Source: Periplaneta americana (taxonomy: Eukaryota; Arthropoda; Insecta; Blattodea; Blattidae). Taken from it: a DNA stretch of 64,000 bases. The translations under genes and the position numbers were made by a program. The number at the start of each line of letters is the position of its first letter. Position 1 is the stretch's first letter. The notes below the pieces were generated by a model. It saw only the letters and a list, made by a program, of their open reading frames with translations, searched no databases and was not told the DNA's origin. Where the stretch lies: NCBI RefSeq assembly GCF_040183065.1, contig NC_091117.1, positions 97,924,001 to 97,988,000 of the forward strand, written 5' to 3'. Positions 33,440 through 44,897 of the stretch are shown piece by piece.

Positions 33440-34687
33440 TACAAAGATGATCCTAGAAGAGTTACTTATTTGCCATAATTTTATTTTTTCAATCTACTTA
33501 CATCAACATTGTTCAAAATAATTCCTTTGCAGTTTAATGATTGCTTCCAAATGTTGTGGTAGCTGTTGAATGCCATTTAATTCTAACTTAAGATGTATCT
33601 GGTCTCAGCTGTGTTCATATCATTTAACATTGCAAAACACTGATACTGAAGTGGATTTTTCAGTTTGGGGAAAAGGTCATAATCGGGTGGACTCATGTCC
33701 GGACTATAGTGTAGGTGACAGAGTGTTTTCCAATTGTAATTGGTCATTGCATGCCTCACTGGCTCGCAGATATGTGGTCTTTCATTATGGAGAAGCAGGA
33801 CTCCAGACTCCAATAGCTGTGGTTGATTCTGGCGAATTTTTGGACGTAATTTCTTACGTAAGAAGGCTGAGTGGTAATTTGCAGTGACTGATGTGCCAAC
33901 AGGAACATGATCAGTAGCAGTAACATATGCCATAATGATCATTTGCTTGACTTTTGACTGTTGCCAACGATTAAACTGATGTTTCCATTGAGCTGATTGT
34001 GACTTTAATTCAGGTTCGAAGCCACGAATCCATGTTTCATCTATAGCAACAATGCATCTTAAAATTGTTTTCCTTCTTGCTGAAAGTGCTAGAGTAACAG
34101 ACTTGCAGTTCCTTTTCTCCTTGCCTTTTGTTCATCAGATAGCTTATGGGGAAACCATCGAGCAGAGACTTTTTTTCACTTGCAAATGCTCTGTTAAAAT
34201 CTGATGTACCGGTGATTTGGATATACCACATTAATGGGCTGTCTTCTTAAGTCATCCATCTGTCTTTTTCCAGAACATTAACAACAATGACTTCTGCAGT
34301 AAAGTCCGAAGATGATCTTGGTCTTCGGGGATGTTGATTGTCGTCTATAGCAATACGACCTTCACGAAAATGTTGAGATCATGAAATGGTGCTATGGTTC
34401 AGTGTTGAGTCACAACACACTTCTCTAAGCAGAATTTCTGTTGGTGTACATCCATGGAAAGTTTCAATTTTAATGAAAGAACTTTGATCTAAGATAGTAA
34501 CGTGATAACCGATTTTCATCGTCAATTTCAGTAACTTGTAGATAAAGAAATTTATAAGCAATTGAGTGGAACTTGCACAGACTTGTTTAGATGACTCATT
34601 TTAGTGACACAATACATAACAACCACGCGTCTTCATGGAAACAGGAGCGCATGTACAGTGTGTATTATTTCTGGGATCATCCTCATA
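33440..34687 (-). mobile_element. Full-length mariner element, 1244 bp, TA-flanked, dead
   Basis: Element 33442-34685. Left end CAAAGATGATCCTAGAAGAG; the right end reads TGAGGATGATCCCAGAAATA from the other strand. TA at both borders. The length is that of a standard mariner, with the transposase filling most of it in one orientation. Confidence 0.92.
33560..34620 (-). pseudogene. Mariner transposase gene with frameshifts
   Basis: Minus-strand pieces cover nearly the whole protein: an N-terminal HTH (TPTEILLREVCCDSTLNHST), a GRIAIDDNQHPRRPRSS-like linker, a DETWI box near 34040 (first catalytic Asp), an HNERPHICEPV segment (normally HDNA-PH) and a C-terminal SPDMSPPDYDLFPKLKNPL (third Asp, mariner DD34D type). 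The second catalytic Asp is changed (HDN to HNE), and frameshifts lie near 34000, 34250 and 34380. Confidence 0.88.
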
Positions 34688-35871
34688 TTTAATGCTACAT
34701 TAGTGATTTACAAGAACAACATTCTTTGACTGATGATATGACATAGTCATTTAGAATTCACAGAAGTCAATTCATTTTAGAAAATTGGAAGCCTCTATTC
34801 TTTCATCTTAAACAGAACTCAAATCTTGGTGGTCCCAGTATACTGTAGAACCTCGTTTATCCGAACTTTGGTCTACAGAGACCCTAGTTAACCGAAGTGT
34901 TTTTTTTTTGTCACACATGATATACATCTGTACTCATTGTTTAATTTGGTACGTTTTGAGGAAACTACAGCACCTACACTTCATTACAGATTGTTGATTC
35001 CTTTACTTGTCCAGTTCAACATACTATAATGTAGTGGAAGGTTTGGGAAGTGGTCACAGACGGGTCTCTCTAAGAAATGCTTTCTCTCCTCTCTAACTAT
35101 TAAAGAAGGTTGCGCATTAGGCGACATCTGACAATGTCTTAGAGAGATTGTTGTCAACCTGTGAAATGTCTGTACTTCAGATGTGTAGGATTAGTAGCCT
35201 CACAGCGAACATAAATCAGTGGATTCTTTACCTGCAGTCAGGGTTGGTATATTTAAAACGACAAAAGTTTTAAACAACATGTTCAAAATTGGTTGAAAGA
35301 ATATCTGTTGATTAAAACAAGTTTTAAACACAATGTTTGAAACGAATAGCCTATATGTTTAAAATGTGTTTCTTTTTAAGACATTTCATACCAGTTATTT
35401 CTCTTGTTTCCTGGTTGTTTTATTTTATCGTAATTGTTACAATATAAAATCATGTTTGTCTTCTATTCAGGTCGTTATAAAATTTGCAGTGTATGAATTT
35501 ACAGTGATGCTCCTGACTTTATGAAGCCAAACTTTTTTACTTTTTCCAAACAAATATTAGGCTATTATTAATAAGGAATTTTTTAGGCAGTACAGAGCAA
35601 ATAATTTGAATGCTGGTATCTACATATAGGTCTATTGGTTAAAGCATGTTTCATTAAATTTGTAAGAAATCCACTGAAAATAATTTTAGCTTAAAATTTC
35701 AAAATGAAAAACTGAGCTATAAAATGAAAGTTGAAAAATACACCACATGGTGCCAATTTTTCTGTTTTACTAAGGAGTCATTAAACCACCAAACACCTCT
35801 TCTATTACATGAAATGTTTTGATTGATGAGTGCACGAAAAACACATACAAATTAGACAGCCTTTTCTATGA
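34688..35871. other. Spacer with one isolated Tigger-type end
   Basis: ACTGTAGAACCTCGTTTATC (34843-34900) resembles a Tigger left end followed by CCGAAC...TTAACCGAAG; no partner end lies within 10 kb. The rest of the interval holds nothing recognised. Confidence 0.5.
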
Positions 35872-36061
35872 TACAAAGCGATCCAAAAGTCGTGCACATT
35901 AAAATTATAGTATCTATATTGAGTAATGCAGTTAGAAAGTGCTATCAGCTACCGCTAGATAGTATCATGGGTATTAACAGCAACAAACCTAGACATCATT
36001 GTGATTTGTGTGTATTCACTGACGCTTGCAATAGTCCTTTGTTTATTGCTTGGGAAAGATG

Positions 36062-36704
36062 TCGGTTTTCTAAGAGCAACGAGTTTTCATTGTTGAACAT
36101 TATTTTTGCAGTCGTTCTTATGCACGTGTTGTAGGCGAATTTCGTAGGAATTATCTGGATGTGACAGTGCCTAACTATTCGACCATAATGAGATTAATCG
36201 CCCGTTTTAGGGAATGTGGATCAGTTACAGACAAGACCAGCCGTTTTAACTTCTAAACTGGCTGAGGTGAGAAATGTGATGAAGTGTTTGCCTTCAAAAA
36301 GCTTGTGGAGACTCTCAGCTCACTCTCAGATTTCATATGGAAGTGCTCAGAGAGTGATGCAGTGGTTACATTTTCATGCTTATGTGCGCAGTGTTCAGGA
36401 ATTGAAGGAACTGGATAAACAAAAGTGCGTAGTGTACTGTATATGGTTGTGGTCATTGGTTGAGAACCATGGAATTGCAGAGCTTGACCATATATTCTTC
36501 ACAGATGAGACGTGGTTTCATCTTAGTGGCTACATGAATAGACAAAACAGAAACAGGCCGCACAGTATGGAGGAACTAAAGAGGAACATAACAACAGGGA
36601 TTAACATCAGTGTACACATGCTCAAAAAAGTGGCTGCAAACATGGTAAAAAGAGTTCATACGTGCATTACTGAACGGAGCTGCCATTTTCAGCATATGTT
36701 GTGA
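36062..36704 (+). pseudogene. Tc1-like transposase, internally deleted
   Basis: N-terminal frames give RVVGEFRRNYLDVTVPNYST and RFRECGSVTDKT. A 162-codon ORF (36216-36704) continues with LTSKLAEVRNVMKCLPSKSL, YGSAQRVMQWLHFHAYV and IFFTDETWFHLSGYMNRQNR (first catalytic Asp). It then jumps from NRNRPHSM straight to a C-terminal EELKRNITTGINI and ITERSCHFQHML. The second and third catalytic boxes are deleted without loss of frame. Confidence 0.85.
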
Positions 36705-36767
36705 AAAATGATGTAACTCATGTGAAAACTGATGTAAGTAAACGTAATAAATTCATCTTTATAAATA

Positions 36768-37770
36768 TACAGGGTGATTCACGAGGAAAGGTAAAAAAAT
36801 TTAGGATATGATATCTTAGGCCATTTTGAGTGAAAAAGTTCATATGAGCATAGGTCCATTTTCGAATGATGGTGGAGCTAGATGCATTTTTTTGGTAAAA
36901 GTCTCACCCCAATGTGAATCAGATGTTACCATATGCTGCTGACGTGAGACAAGACGTAGACAAGGTCAAGATCGCAATGAATGACGTAACATTGGAATCT
37001 GCATTGTGAGTGATGTAGATAAGAGAAAGAAACTGGGTGGTGGGGCATTACAAATGTCCAATCGCCTGCCCTTGTCTGATGTAATGACACAGAACCCGCA
37101 GATAACACAAATAGCCTACACTATCAATTCACAGCAGTCCAGTCAGCTACCTACAGTACAGTAGTTATACAGGTACAGTTATCAGGAGTGTTGTGTTTTT
37201 CAAGATGTGCCTTATAAATTGTCGACTACAGAATACGTCGATATTGTGTATGTTTATGGTTTGTGTGATTGAAGTTCCTTGTGTGCCGTCGCTGAATATG
37301 AACGATGCTTTCCGAACAGAAGGGTACCATATCGAAGAGTACTTACTGTCTATGGGGTTGGATGAAAGACTTGGTATAGCAAAGGAACGGGGAAATGAGA
37401 GACGCTAATCGACCATTCTTTGGATGCAGCATAAAGAACAGTTACGTGCAACTCTCCCGAGCGATGAGCGCGATTCACACCCGAGTGCAACAGTGCATTG
37501 AAGCAGAAGGAGGTACCTTTGAAAATGTGCGAAAACATCGACCCCGACGTCTAGAATATTAGGTATGTATACATAAGTACTTAAAATTTGTCCGTTATGT
37601 CTCTAAATGCGAGTTAGTACAATGGAATCTCAGAACTTTTTGTGAAATCGAAGAGCCATATCTCCGTAACCGTTCGAAAATGGACTTATATTCATATGAA
37701 CTTTTTGACTCAGAATGACTTCAGAATTCACATCCTAAATTTTTTACCTTTCCTCGTGAATCACTCTGTA
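36768..37770 (+). mobile_element. Non-autonomous Tc1-like element with about 95-bp inverted repeats, nested
   Basis: Element 36770-37768 (999 bp). Its ends match as inverted repeats over about 95 bp: CAG(G/A)GTGATTCACGAGGAAA, then TTTAGGAT(A/G)TGA(T/A)(A/T)TCT, to GTCCATTTTCGAA. TA lies at both borders. Confidence 0.94.
37205..37560 (+). pseudogene. Transposase remnant in the inner Tc1-like element
   Basis: STTEYVDIVYVYGLCD near 37220 matches the start of the helix-turn-helix domain seen in this transposase group. After a large deletion comes the C-terminal IHTRVQQCIEAEGGTFENV (about 37471-37527). No catalytic box remains. Confidence 0.7.
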
Positions 37771-37939
37771 TTTGAACATATTATTAAGATGTGCGCAACT
37801 TTTAGATTGCTCTGTACAAGTAATCTCTCGATCATGATCACTCATTCACTCACTCACTAATCGATACTCGATGGTGACATCATAAGAAAGCAGAAATCTG
37901 GATATTCATTTTAATTGGAAATGTGTCTTTGTGTTTCTG

Positions 37940-38460
37940 TTGTGTCATCATCATCATCAGCGCCACAGCCCTTGGTGGGCCTGGGCCTCCCTTAGTAATT
38001 TTCACCATCCGTCTCTATCTTGTGTAGCAGCTTTCCAATTCTTGCGCTCCAACTTTCTGGCATCCTCTTCCACTCCATCAATCCACCGCAAGTGCTGTCG
38101 ACCTCGTCTTCTCTGACCTCCCGGATTTGTTATTACAATTTTTTTACAAGGTTCACTTAGGTCAATGCGTATCACATGTCCTGCCCACCTCAGTCTGCTT
38201 GTTTTAACTGTATTGATTATATTTGGCTCTCCTAGAAGTCTATATAATTCATAGTTACATCTCCTCCAGAGACCTTCCTCAAATGTTGGGCCATAGATCC
38301 TTTGCAGAATCTTTCTTTCGAAAATCTCCAGTCTTTTTTCATTGTTTTTGGAGATTGACCACGTTTCTGCCGCATATGTCAAAACTGGTCTCACTAATGT
38401 TTTGTAAAGAATAATTTTTACTTTCCTGGATAGAGCATGCCAAAATATGCTCTGTTTGCT
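37940..38460 (-). pseudogene. LINE C-terminal fragment
   Basis: The 130-codon frame (38002-38394) reads RPVLTYAAETWSISKNNEKR, LEIFERKILQRIYGP, RLRWAGHVIR and GGQRRRGRQHLRWIDGVEED, the conserved tail after RT in RTE/jockey-like non-LTR elements. The 3' end is (CAT)n at about 37946-37958. The 5' side is truncated near 38460. Confidence 0.85.
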
Positions 38461-39339
38461 TTCATTAATCGATTAGAGATTTCTTTGGACATGTTTTCTG
38501 TTGTGTGGTCGAAGTAATAAATAGTAAATCCAAAGTAATTGGTGTTTTAATTGTGTTGTCTAAACATTTAGGGATCCTCCATTAAAAAAAAAACACATGT
38601 TCATTTAAAAAGATGGGAAGATGTGTATAATTGTCTTTTGCCCACACACGGAATATCCATCTGATACACACAATGTACCATGAATGGTCAAACAGCAGGA
38701 ACAGATCCTCCACTGTTTTAATGAAATCAGAATTAAAAGTTTGTGCCAATTCAAAATTGGACTCTCTCTATTTTTTATAATTTTGTAAAAATGATTTCTC
38801 ATGGTTAATAGATGCTAGATCTTCAGAGAAATATGAGCAATCAATCTAAGGTAAATTTGAAGGTTTTATTTTTTATGAACTCAGTTTTAAGTTTCATGAT
38901 TTTTTTTTTCAGTTAGTAGGATATTAATTTTATGAATAACCTTATTTAGTTTAATAAACAGCGCAATAAATTAAAAAATGTCTAAAATGCCATTTTCTGG
39001 AATTTTTCTTTAAAAAAAATTGGGAATTTCCCTAATTTTTACAATACCCAAATGGCAGCTTTGTGTATAAAACATGTTTTACATTTGAAAAATCCTATGC
39101 CGTCTTAATCATTTTCAACAGTTAAAAGATTAATCAACTCAAGATAGCAAAATATAGTGCATCTTCACCATCATGCCCGTGATGATTGACCTGCCGCGTG
39201 CCTGGTGGAAGGCTGCTCTTCTGCCACTAACATAACATATATGCTGACACAGCTAGTCAAGACCATTCCCATTCATATCAACACTACAACGTCTATAAAT
39301 AAAACAGTTTATCTGTAACGTGGCCTCTGGCAGTATTCG
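38461..39339. other. Spacer, no gene seen
   Basis: AT-rich with short A/T runs; no motif. The left end of the transposon whose gene starts near 39349 may lie here, but I could not pair its ends. Confidence 0.45.
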
Positions 39340-41203
39340 CTTAGCTGAGATGGAGAACAGATTATTTCGTCATGGTAAAGAGAGATTCATTAAGGAAATG
39401 CATTTACATATACAACACGTACATAAAGAATAGAAAATCGTGTGGTTCAATGAGACGAAAATTCAGACGTAAATTTTCTGACAGGCCAGTACCCTCTAGA
39501 AAAATAATATTAATAGATTCAATAAAACAGGTTCTGTAAATGACAGAAAAAGACGACAAAAGCGCCATGTTCTTATGGAGGAAAAACTGGATGTATTTAG
39601 AGTGTAGCCTACACAAGTCTCTGAGACATTTAGCACAGTCACGTGCTGAATATCGAAACATAATTGGAGTTGAGGATATGGAGTTCCCGAATATGTTATA
39701 TAGCGCATAATAATACACAAATACAATGGGAATGACACACAAATGCATGAAGATATGCTGGATAGGTATAGTGATTTTGAAGGACAGGAGGAGCCCATGC
39801 CAGAAATTGGTTCTTTCAGCAATATAAGACTTTCATCTCCAGAGCAACAGGAACCTTCAAGTTAGAGTACGAACCATCTCCACCCAAAATGTCGAGGCCC
39901 AGTGTATTACAAGATATTGATGACAACATACTGGAGAATATTTCTGAAGACTATTACAATCGTGGCTTCAACTCCTGTAGCAAACTTATGAAGTGCTATA
40001 AGTGCATCAAAGTAAATCAAATTGCAAGTTAATATTAGATTATGTGACTAGCAAAAGGCGAGGTCGAGCTCACTTCAAGGGAAACAGGCTGTCACAATTA
40101 CAAACTTTAAAAGAGTATGTAATGTCACAATTTGGTAGGTCAAGAGCTTATGGATCTGGAGTTCACTATTGGCATCTGCAAATGTGGGCACTAGAAGCTT
40201 CTAAAGTGGTTGGCCTGGACAATTTTACAGTTTTAATTACATTTATCAACAAACTTAAGGCTGAATATGGCATTCTTCCAGGCATATTATTATCTTCATC
40301 ACACATAAGGACATACAAGAAGATCATAGTATTTGTCAGAAGGCACAAGGATTTGTGGAGGAAGTGGATAAATATGTAACACACGGGAGTGTGGACAAAG
40401 AAAATGTTTGGAACAGTGATCAGAGTCAATTTAGTTATGAAATGTCTTCATTGTCAACAGTATTTCACAGAGGAGAGAAAACTACAGCTGGTGTGTTACA
40501 GTCTGTGCATAGCTCTACACACAGCTATACAATTGATGTGGTTATATCAATGAGTGGCAGCTTAGCTAACAAGCTCTATAACTGTTTCCAAGAGACACAA
40601 GGCACTTTTGGACCAAATGATTCAAAGAAACTTGAAGCAACATGTCCACGAAACATTCATGTGGAGGCAAGCAAAAGTGGAAAAATGACGAAAAAACATT
40701 TGAAAAGTTTTCTAACTACAGTCCTTGGTGAGCATGTACATGACGATGAGAAGAGCCTATTGCTGTGTGATTCCTGATCAGACCATAAAGATCATACTTT
40801 GTTATATGAAAGTTTCCCGAACAAGGATGTTACGCTCAAGATATTGCCATCAAAGAAAGACAAAATATTGCCAACCTCTTGATGTGTACTTCTTTAGGCA
40901 ATATAAGCTCTGCATGAGAAGGATCATTGATTTTGTAAGACTACAATGTGAAAAACCACAAGTAAAGTTACATGCTCATCATTTCATCATCAGACTTCAC
41001 TCTGTGCTATACAATGAACTTTCTGCACTGAAGTACAACCCTATGTTACAGTATGCTTGGCAAAAGGCAGGTTGTAACATTGATATACCAATATCATCAT
41101 TTGAAAATGTAATTAGTGTGGCATTTGATATTGGACTGCTTGAATGCAAAAGTGATGTTGAATGTGAAAAAGTGGCTGTAGTCAGATGTGCTTTGCTTTG
41201 ACC
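39340..41203 (+). pseudogene. Tc4/Tc5-like DDE transposase gene, degraded
   Basis: The start near 39349 reads MENRLFRHGKERF. A 125-codon frame (40002-40379) has DYVTSKRRGRAHFKGNRLSQ and AYGSGVHYWHLQMWALEASK (DNA-binding part). The following frames give VWNSDQSQF (first Asp), SLLLCDS (second Asp, with a stop just after) and CQPLDVYFFRQYKLCMR (third Asp), then a C-terminal PMLQYAWQKAGC. The DQS / LLLCDS / QPLD layout fits pogo-related DDE_1 enzymes of the Tc4/Tc5 kind widespread in arthropods. Stops around 39400-39900 and frameshifts near 40370 and 40780 kill it. Confidence 0.65.
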
Positions 41204-42615
41204 ATTTCATTGAAATCTCACACCTGCACTTTGAAAACTGAATAGCTGTGCAATACTATCAGGTCAGTAGAAAAAGTTTGTTGCTCAGTTTAAGCAGGGG
41301 GAAATATAGCAATATAGTCACGACATTGAAATATGTGTGTGTTTTTGGTCCTATTATTTCGATATTTTGTTTCTTCACGTTAGCGAAGTTTCTCTCTTAG
41401 ACCTTGAATAGGTGATCATTCAAGATGTGCAGTTTTGCATGAGAATGACTCATACCACTGTTTTTGGGATGAGCAATTTATATTCTAAGCACATTTTTGT
41501 GCGGTTCTGAGTGTCCGAGGTCATGCACATCCCTTGTAAGTTCCACCTTGGAATAGTACGAGAATCATCATGTGCGCTGAGTTTACATTCGTGTGTTTTA
41601 CATATAGAGATTTGAAGTTCAGTATTCGTAACAAGAAGAAAGAAAGAGCTCTATCGCTAAGCTATAAAGGCTTCATAGGGAATAGATGGTCTTTCCTTCG
41701 TAAAATCGTGGTGTGCCTCGAATCATGCGGAAAATACATAGTGTCTGTTAGTTTGTATCACCACACATCATGGTAGAACTCTGAGGATATTTTGACACTT
41801 TATTCTCTGGAGTTGCATGTGCACTGTGCACATCAGTATCCACATGCCGCGCCACACCACATGCGAAGTGTTGTTTGTGTTTTATGAAGTTGAAGAAGTG
41901 ATGGCCAAAATTCATCATGCTAATTAGAGCATTTTCGATTCGATTTTTTTAGATTGTAGGTCTTACCCGGCTTTATGGAAGCTGAAATCGAAAGATTACA
42001 TAGTTCAACATTATTAGTATAATGATTATGTTGTGTTGAATATTAATGCATTAACAAAATGAACAATCAATTAATCAACTTGTTTTCATTTAGCTACACT
42101 TAGCTATATTTTAATTATGAAGTATTGATTTTTAGTGGCATTTTCTCCTCTTTTGTATTGATTCCAGATAAGGTACTCCTTTAAGGAATGAAAACATTTA
42201 GGGTCTACTTATCTTTAAATACTCCTTTAAAACTTTATACACAGCTTTGTAGATTTCAATGCATCCCAGAGCCTGAACAGAAATTTTATTCCTGTCCAAA
42301 ACTTCAGATCTTTTCTAATTACATCCAATGGTGAGAAAACTGAGAGTAACATAAGCCATTCTTCCGTAGAAATGTCTCATTGAAGTATCTTGTTTCGCAA
42401 GATGGGGTTACATTAAATTCAGAAGTTTGTCAAAGGCCTCGCCATTCATCTTTAAGTAATTCTTAAAATCCTCCGGATTATTTCTTCTTATTTTTCCCAG
42501 TATAGAGACATGTGACAATACTGATCTCTTTCAGCTAGCAATTCTTCTGCCATAAACGTCGATTTTTTTCTATTACTGTGACCAGAATTAATGAAGATCT
42601 AGGACCAATAGCTTA
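41204..42615. other. Spacer, no gene seen
   Basis: No motif-bearing ORF; a 68-codon frame at 41570-41776 is unsupported. Confidence 0.45.
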
Positions 42616-42619
42616 ATGG

Positions 42620-42800
42620 GTGCAAAAATTTGATAAATCTAGATAAATCTCAAGCTGAAATAACAGGACGAGTGTTAAATAAAATAGATCTGACCACTAA
42701 ATCGAACACGAAAATAAATACAGTAACACCTCAGTTACATACAGCAAAACAGTAAAACATTTAGGAGTATACTGGACTGTACCAAAGCACGAGCTTATAC
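42620..42800 (+). pseudogene. Possible LINE reverse-transcriptase remnant
   Basis: Frames give NLDKSQAEITG and, after a shift, TVKHLGVYWT, reminiscent of the 'LN--KTQ-I--G...VKNLGV' segment after the catalytic box in jockey-like RTs. Too short to be sure. Confidence 0.35.
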
Positions 42801-43028
42801 TCATTTCAGGTAACTGTAGTTTGAATCATACTATTTAAATTATAATTTTGAATACATTTGAATTTGAATAAAATTTAACGTTTGGAAATCAAGTGACCTA
42901 CATATTATAAATAAAAAAATTACATTCTATTTCATAGACTTGCTTGCTTGTCGAGTTGCACAACTTCGCCTTAACCCATCATATTAAAACATATTGTCAG
43001 TTTTACTCTTAAGGTGTAACGTATTTAT

Positions 43029-43031
<3 letters not shown>

Positions 43032-43062
<31 letters not shown>
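43032..43062. repeat. (CAT)n microsatellite
   Basis: About ten ATC units; several LINE families here end in CAT repeats, so it may mark an eroded LINE tail. Confidence 0.85.
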
Positions 43063-43063
<1 letters not shown>

Positions 43064-43639
43064 CTACCGCTGTTTCTCATTTCTCTCTCTTCTTTTTCTT
43101 GTATTAATTCTCTATTGATCCTGTATTGGACTTTCAAGTAACTTGCATTATTTAATGCCACTATTTGTATTTGTCGTATTTATATGAAGGACAAGGGGAA
43201 AAAACCACGTAAGTCAATTTTCTTCACAATCGAGAAAAACGAAATTATGTTTTTTAAAAACCATACTTGACAAGTAAATTAACAGTGAAAAAAAAATATA
43301 CATTGAATAAATGAAGATTCAAATATAATACATGAAATAAAGCCTGATCTGAAACTTCATCAACATTGAAGGAAAGCCAGAAAACTGTTAAGACTACCCA
43401 CAGGAAAAAAACCAGGTAAGTCGTTTGAAAGAGACAAGAGCCAAACTATGTCAACTAATAGAACTTCTTACGGAGATTTTATCACAATTATATTTATAAT
43501 AAAATAATTATAATCATCGTTTTAATTTTTTATGATAAACTCTTAGTATACAGAATGTCCGGCCAAAAGGTATACATAAATACATACATACTGTACATAG
43601 ATACATACATACATACATACATATTCTACACATGGGCAG

Positions 43640-44050
43640 GTCTTTCACTGTAAACCCAGCATTCTCCAATCTTTCCTATTTTATGCCTTCCTCTTAGTCT
43701 CCACATATGATCCACATATTATCTTAATGTCATCTATCATCTGATATCTTCTTCTGCTCCGAACTCTTCTCCCATTCACCATTCCTTCCAGTGCATCCTT
43801 CATTAGGAAATTTCTTCTCAGCTAGTGACCCAACCAATTCCTTTTTCTCTTTCTGATTAGTTTCAAGATTATTCTTTCTCACCCATTCTTTCCAACAGAA
43901 CTTCATTTCTTATTCTGTCTGTCCATTTCGCATGCTCTATTCTTCTCCATATCCACATTTCAAATGTTTCTATTTGTTTCTCTTCACTTCGTCGTAATGT
44001 CCATGTTTCTGCCCCATACAATGCCACACTCCACACAAAGTATAAAATAA
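43640..44050 (-). pseudogene. LINE C-terminal fragment inside the TIR element
   Basis: The 70-codon frame (43869-44081) reads VALYGAETWTLRRSEEKQIE, ETFEMWIWRRIEHAKWTDRI and NEVLLERMGE, the post-RT segment of a non-LTR element. The downstream frame, to about 43640, shows the usual basic GRRVRGRRR-type area in broken form. The tail beside it is (CATA)n at 43600-43621. Confidence 0.8.
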
Positions 44051-44439
44051 ATAACGGTGTATAATGCAAAGAATTATACATTATAATTTTGTGACATAAA
44101 ATGCAATCGATAAAAAATCTGAGTTCTGCTCTGTCAATCTGTCATACTTGCAAGATCATTGTTGCGTCACCTGCCATGCAAGCGCAGGAACAGAATGAGA
44201 ACAGGTTATGATTGGTTGTTTCCTTGTCATTGGAGATGTGGATGCTTCCAGTCAAGTATAAACTTAAAAAATAGTGCGAGATGTAATGTTATCATCACCT
44301 TATCATATTTAGGCTTTCCATTTATATGGGTGGATTAAATTTGTAGAGTGCCTGCTTGAGTTAGCATACTCATACAAGCTGCACTGAAAAAAAGAAAGAA
44401 GAAAAACATATTGTAATGGGGAAAAAAAAAAGATTTGCA

Positions 44440-44645
44440 AAAGAAGTCTAAAGATGAACTGAACTTCGTGATAGATAAATCAAAACAAGGGATTGGAAAC
44501 ACTAATAATGGCACTATTGCAAGATACTTCTTTGAGAATTGAAATATTTCCTCCCAAATAACTGAAATTGATGAGGTAATTATAACAAGATTTCTCAGAG
44601 TGCTACAAATTATTTTGTGCAGTCTAATGATAGCAGTAAATCAGC
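44440..44645 (+). pseudogene. Remnant of an uncharacterised mobile-element protein
   Basis: KSKQGIGNTNNGTIARYFFE with ITEIDEVIITRFLRVLQIIL resembles a conserved stretch (G-G-TNDGNTAR-FF) in an arthropod multicopy protein of unknown function. It lies within the 43186-44824 element and is probably part of its lost gene. Confidence 0.45.
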
Positions 44646-44845
44646 TGACTTACTTGGTTTTTTCCCCAGTACATCAACATTTTGGAAGCAAATAACTCTT
44701 GACCAAACTGCTTCTTTCCCCATTTCATACCTCTAATAGAAACCTCTCTTCATCATGATTCGAATGACACTACTACTCTGTTTCGAAAAAAATTGACTTA
44801 CCTGTTTTTTTCTCCTTACCCTTCATATGTGTTATCTAATAGAAT

Positions 44846-44897
44846 GGAAGAGAAGGCCCTATAGCCATAATTCTGCCAGATTAAATATATGAATGAA
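44846..44897 (+). mobile_element. Short LINE 3'-end fragment
   Basis: GAGAAGGCCCTATAGCCATA...TTCTGCCAG matches the reverse complement of the LINE tail at 58610-58660. Confidence 0.6.

Larger units (their letters stand above)
35872..37816 (+). mobile_element. Tc1-like element interrupted by a second element
   Basis: Element 35874-37814. Left end CAAAGCGATCCAAAAGTCGT; the right end from the other strand reads CAGAGCAATCTAAAAGTTGC, and both continue into GCACAT. TA at both borders. The inner element occupies 36770-37768; without it the host is about 940 bp. It encodes a shortened transposase. Confidence 0.88.
43182..44828 (+). mobile_element. Unassigned DNA transposon, 1639 bp, about 40-bp inverted repeats
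   Basis: Element 43186-44824. The left end starts GAAGGACAAGGGGAAAAAAC; the right end starts GAAGGGTAAGGAGAAAAAAA on the opposite strand. Both reach GTAAGTCAATTTT. ATAT flanks both sides (43182-43185, 44825-44828), a possible 4-bp duplication. A LINE fragment (43640-44045) is inserted. The superfamily is not known to me. Confidence 0.7.

Noticed and set aside
33570-33887. Plus-strand 105-codon ORF
   Set aside because: It is antisense to the mariner transposase, which has clear catalytic motifs.
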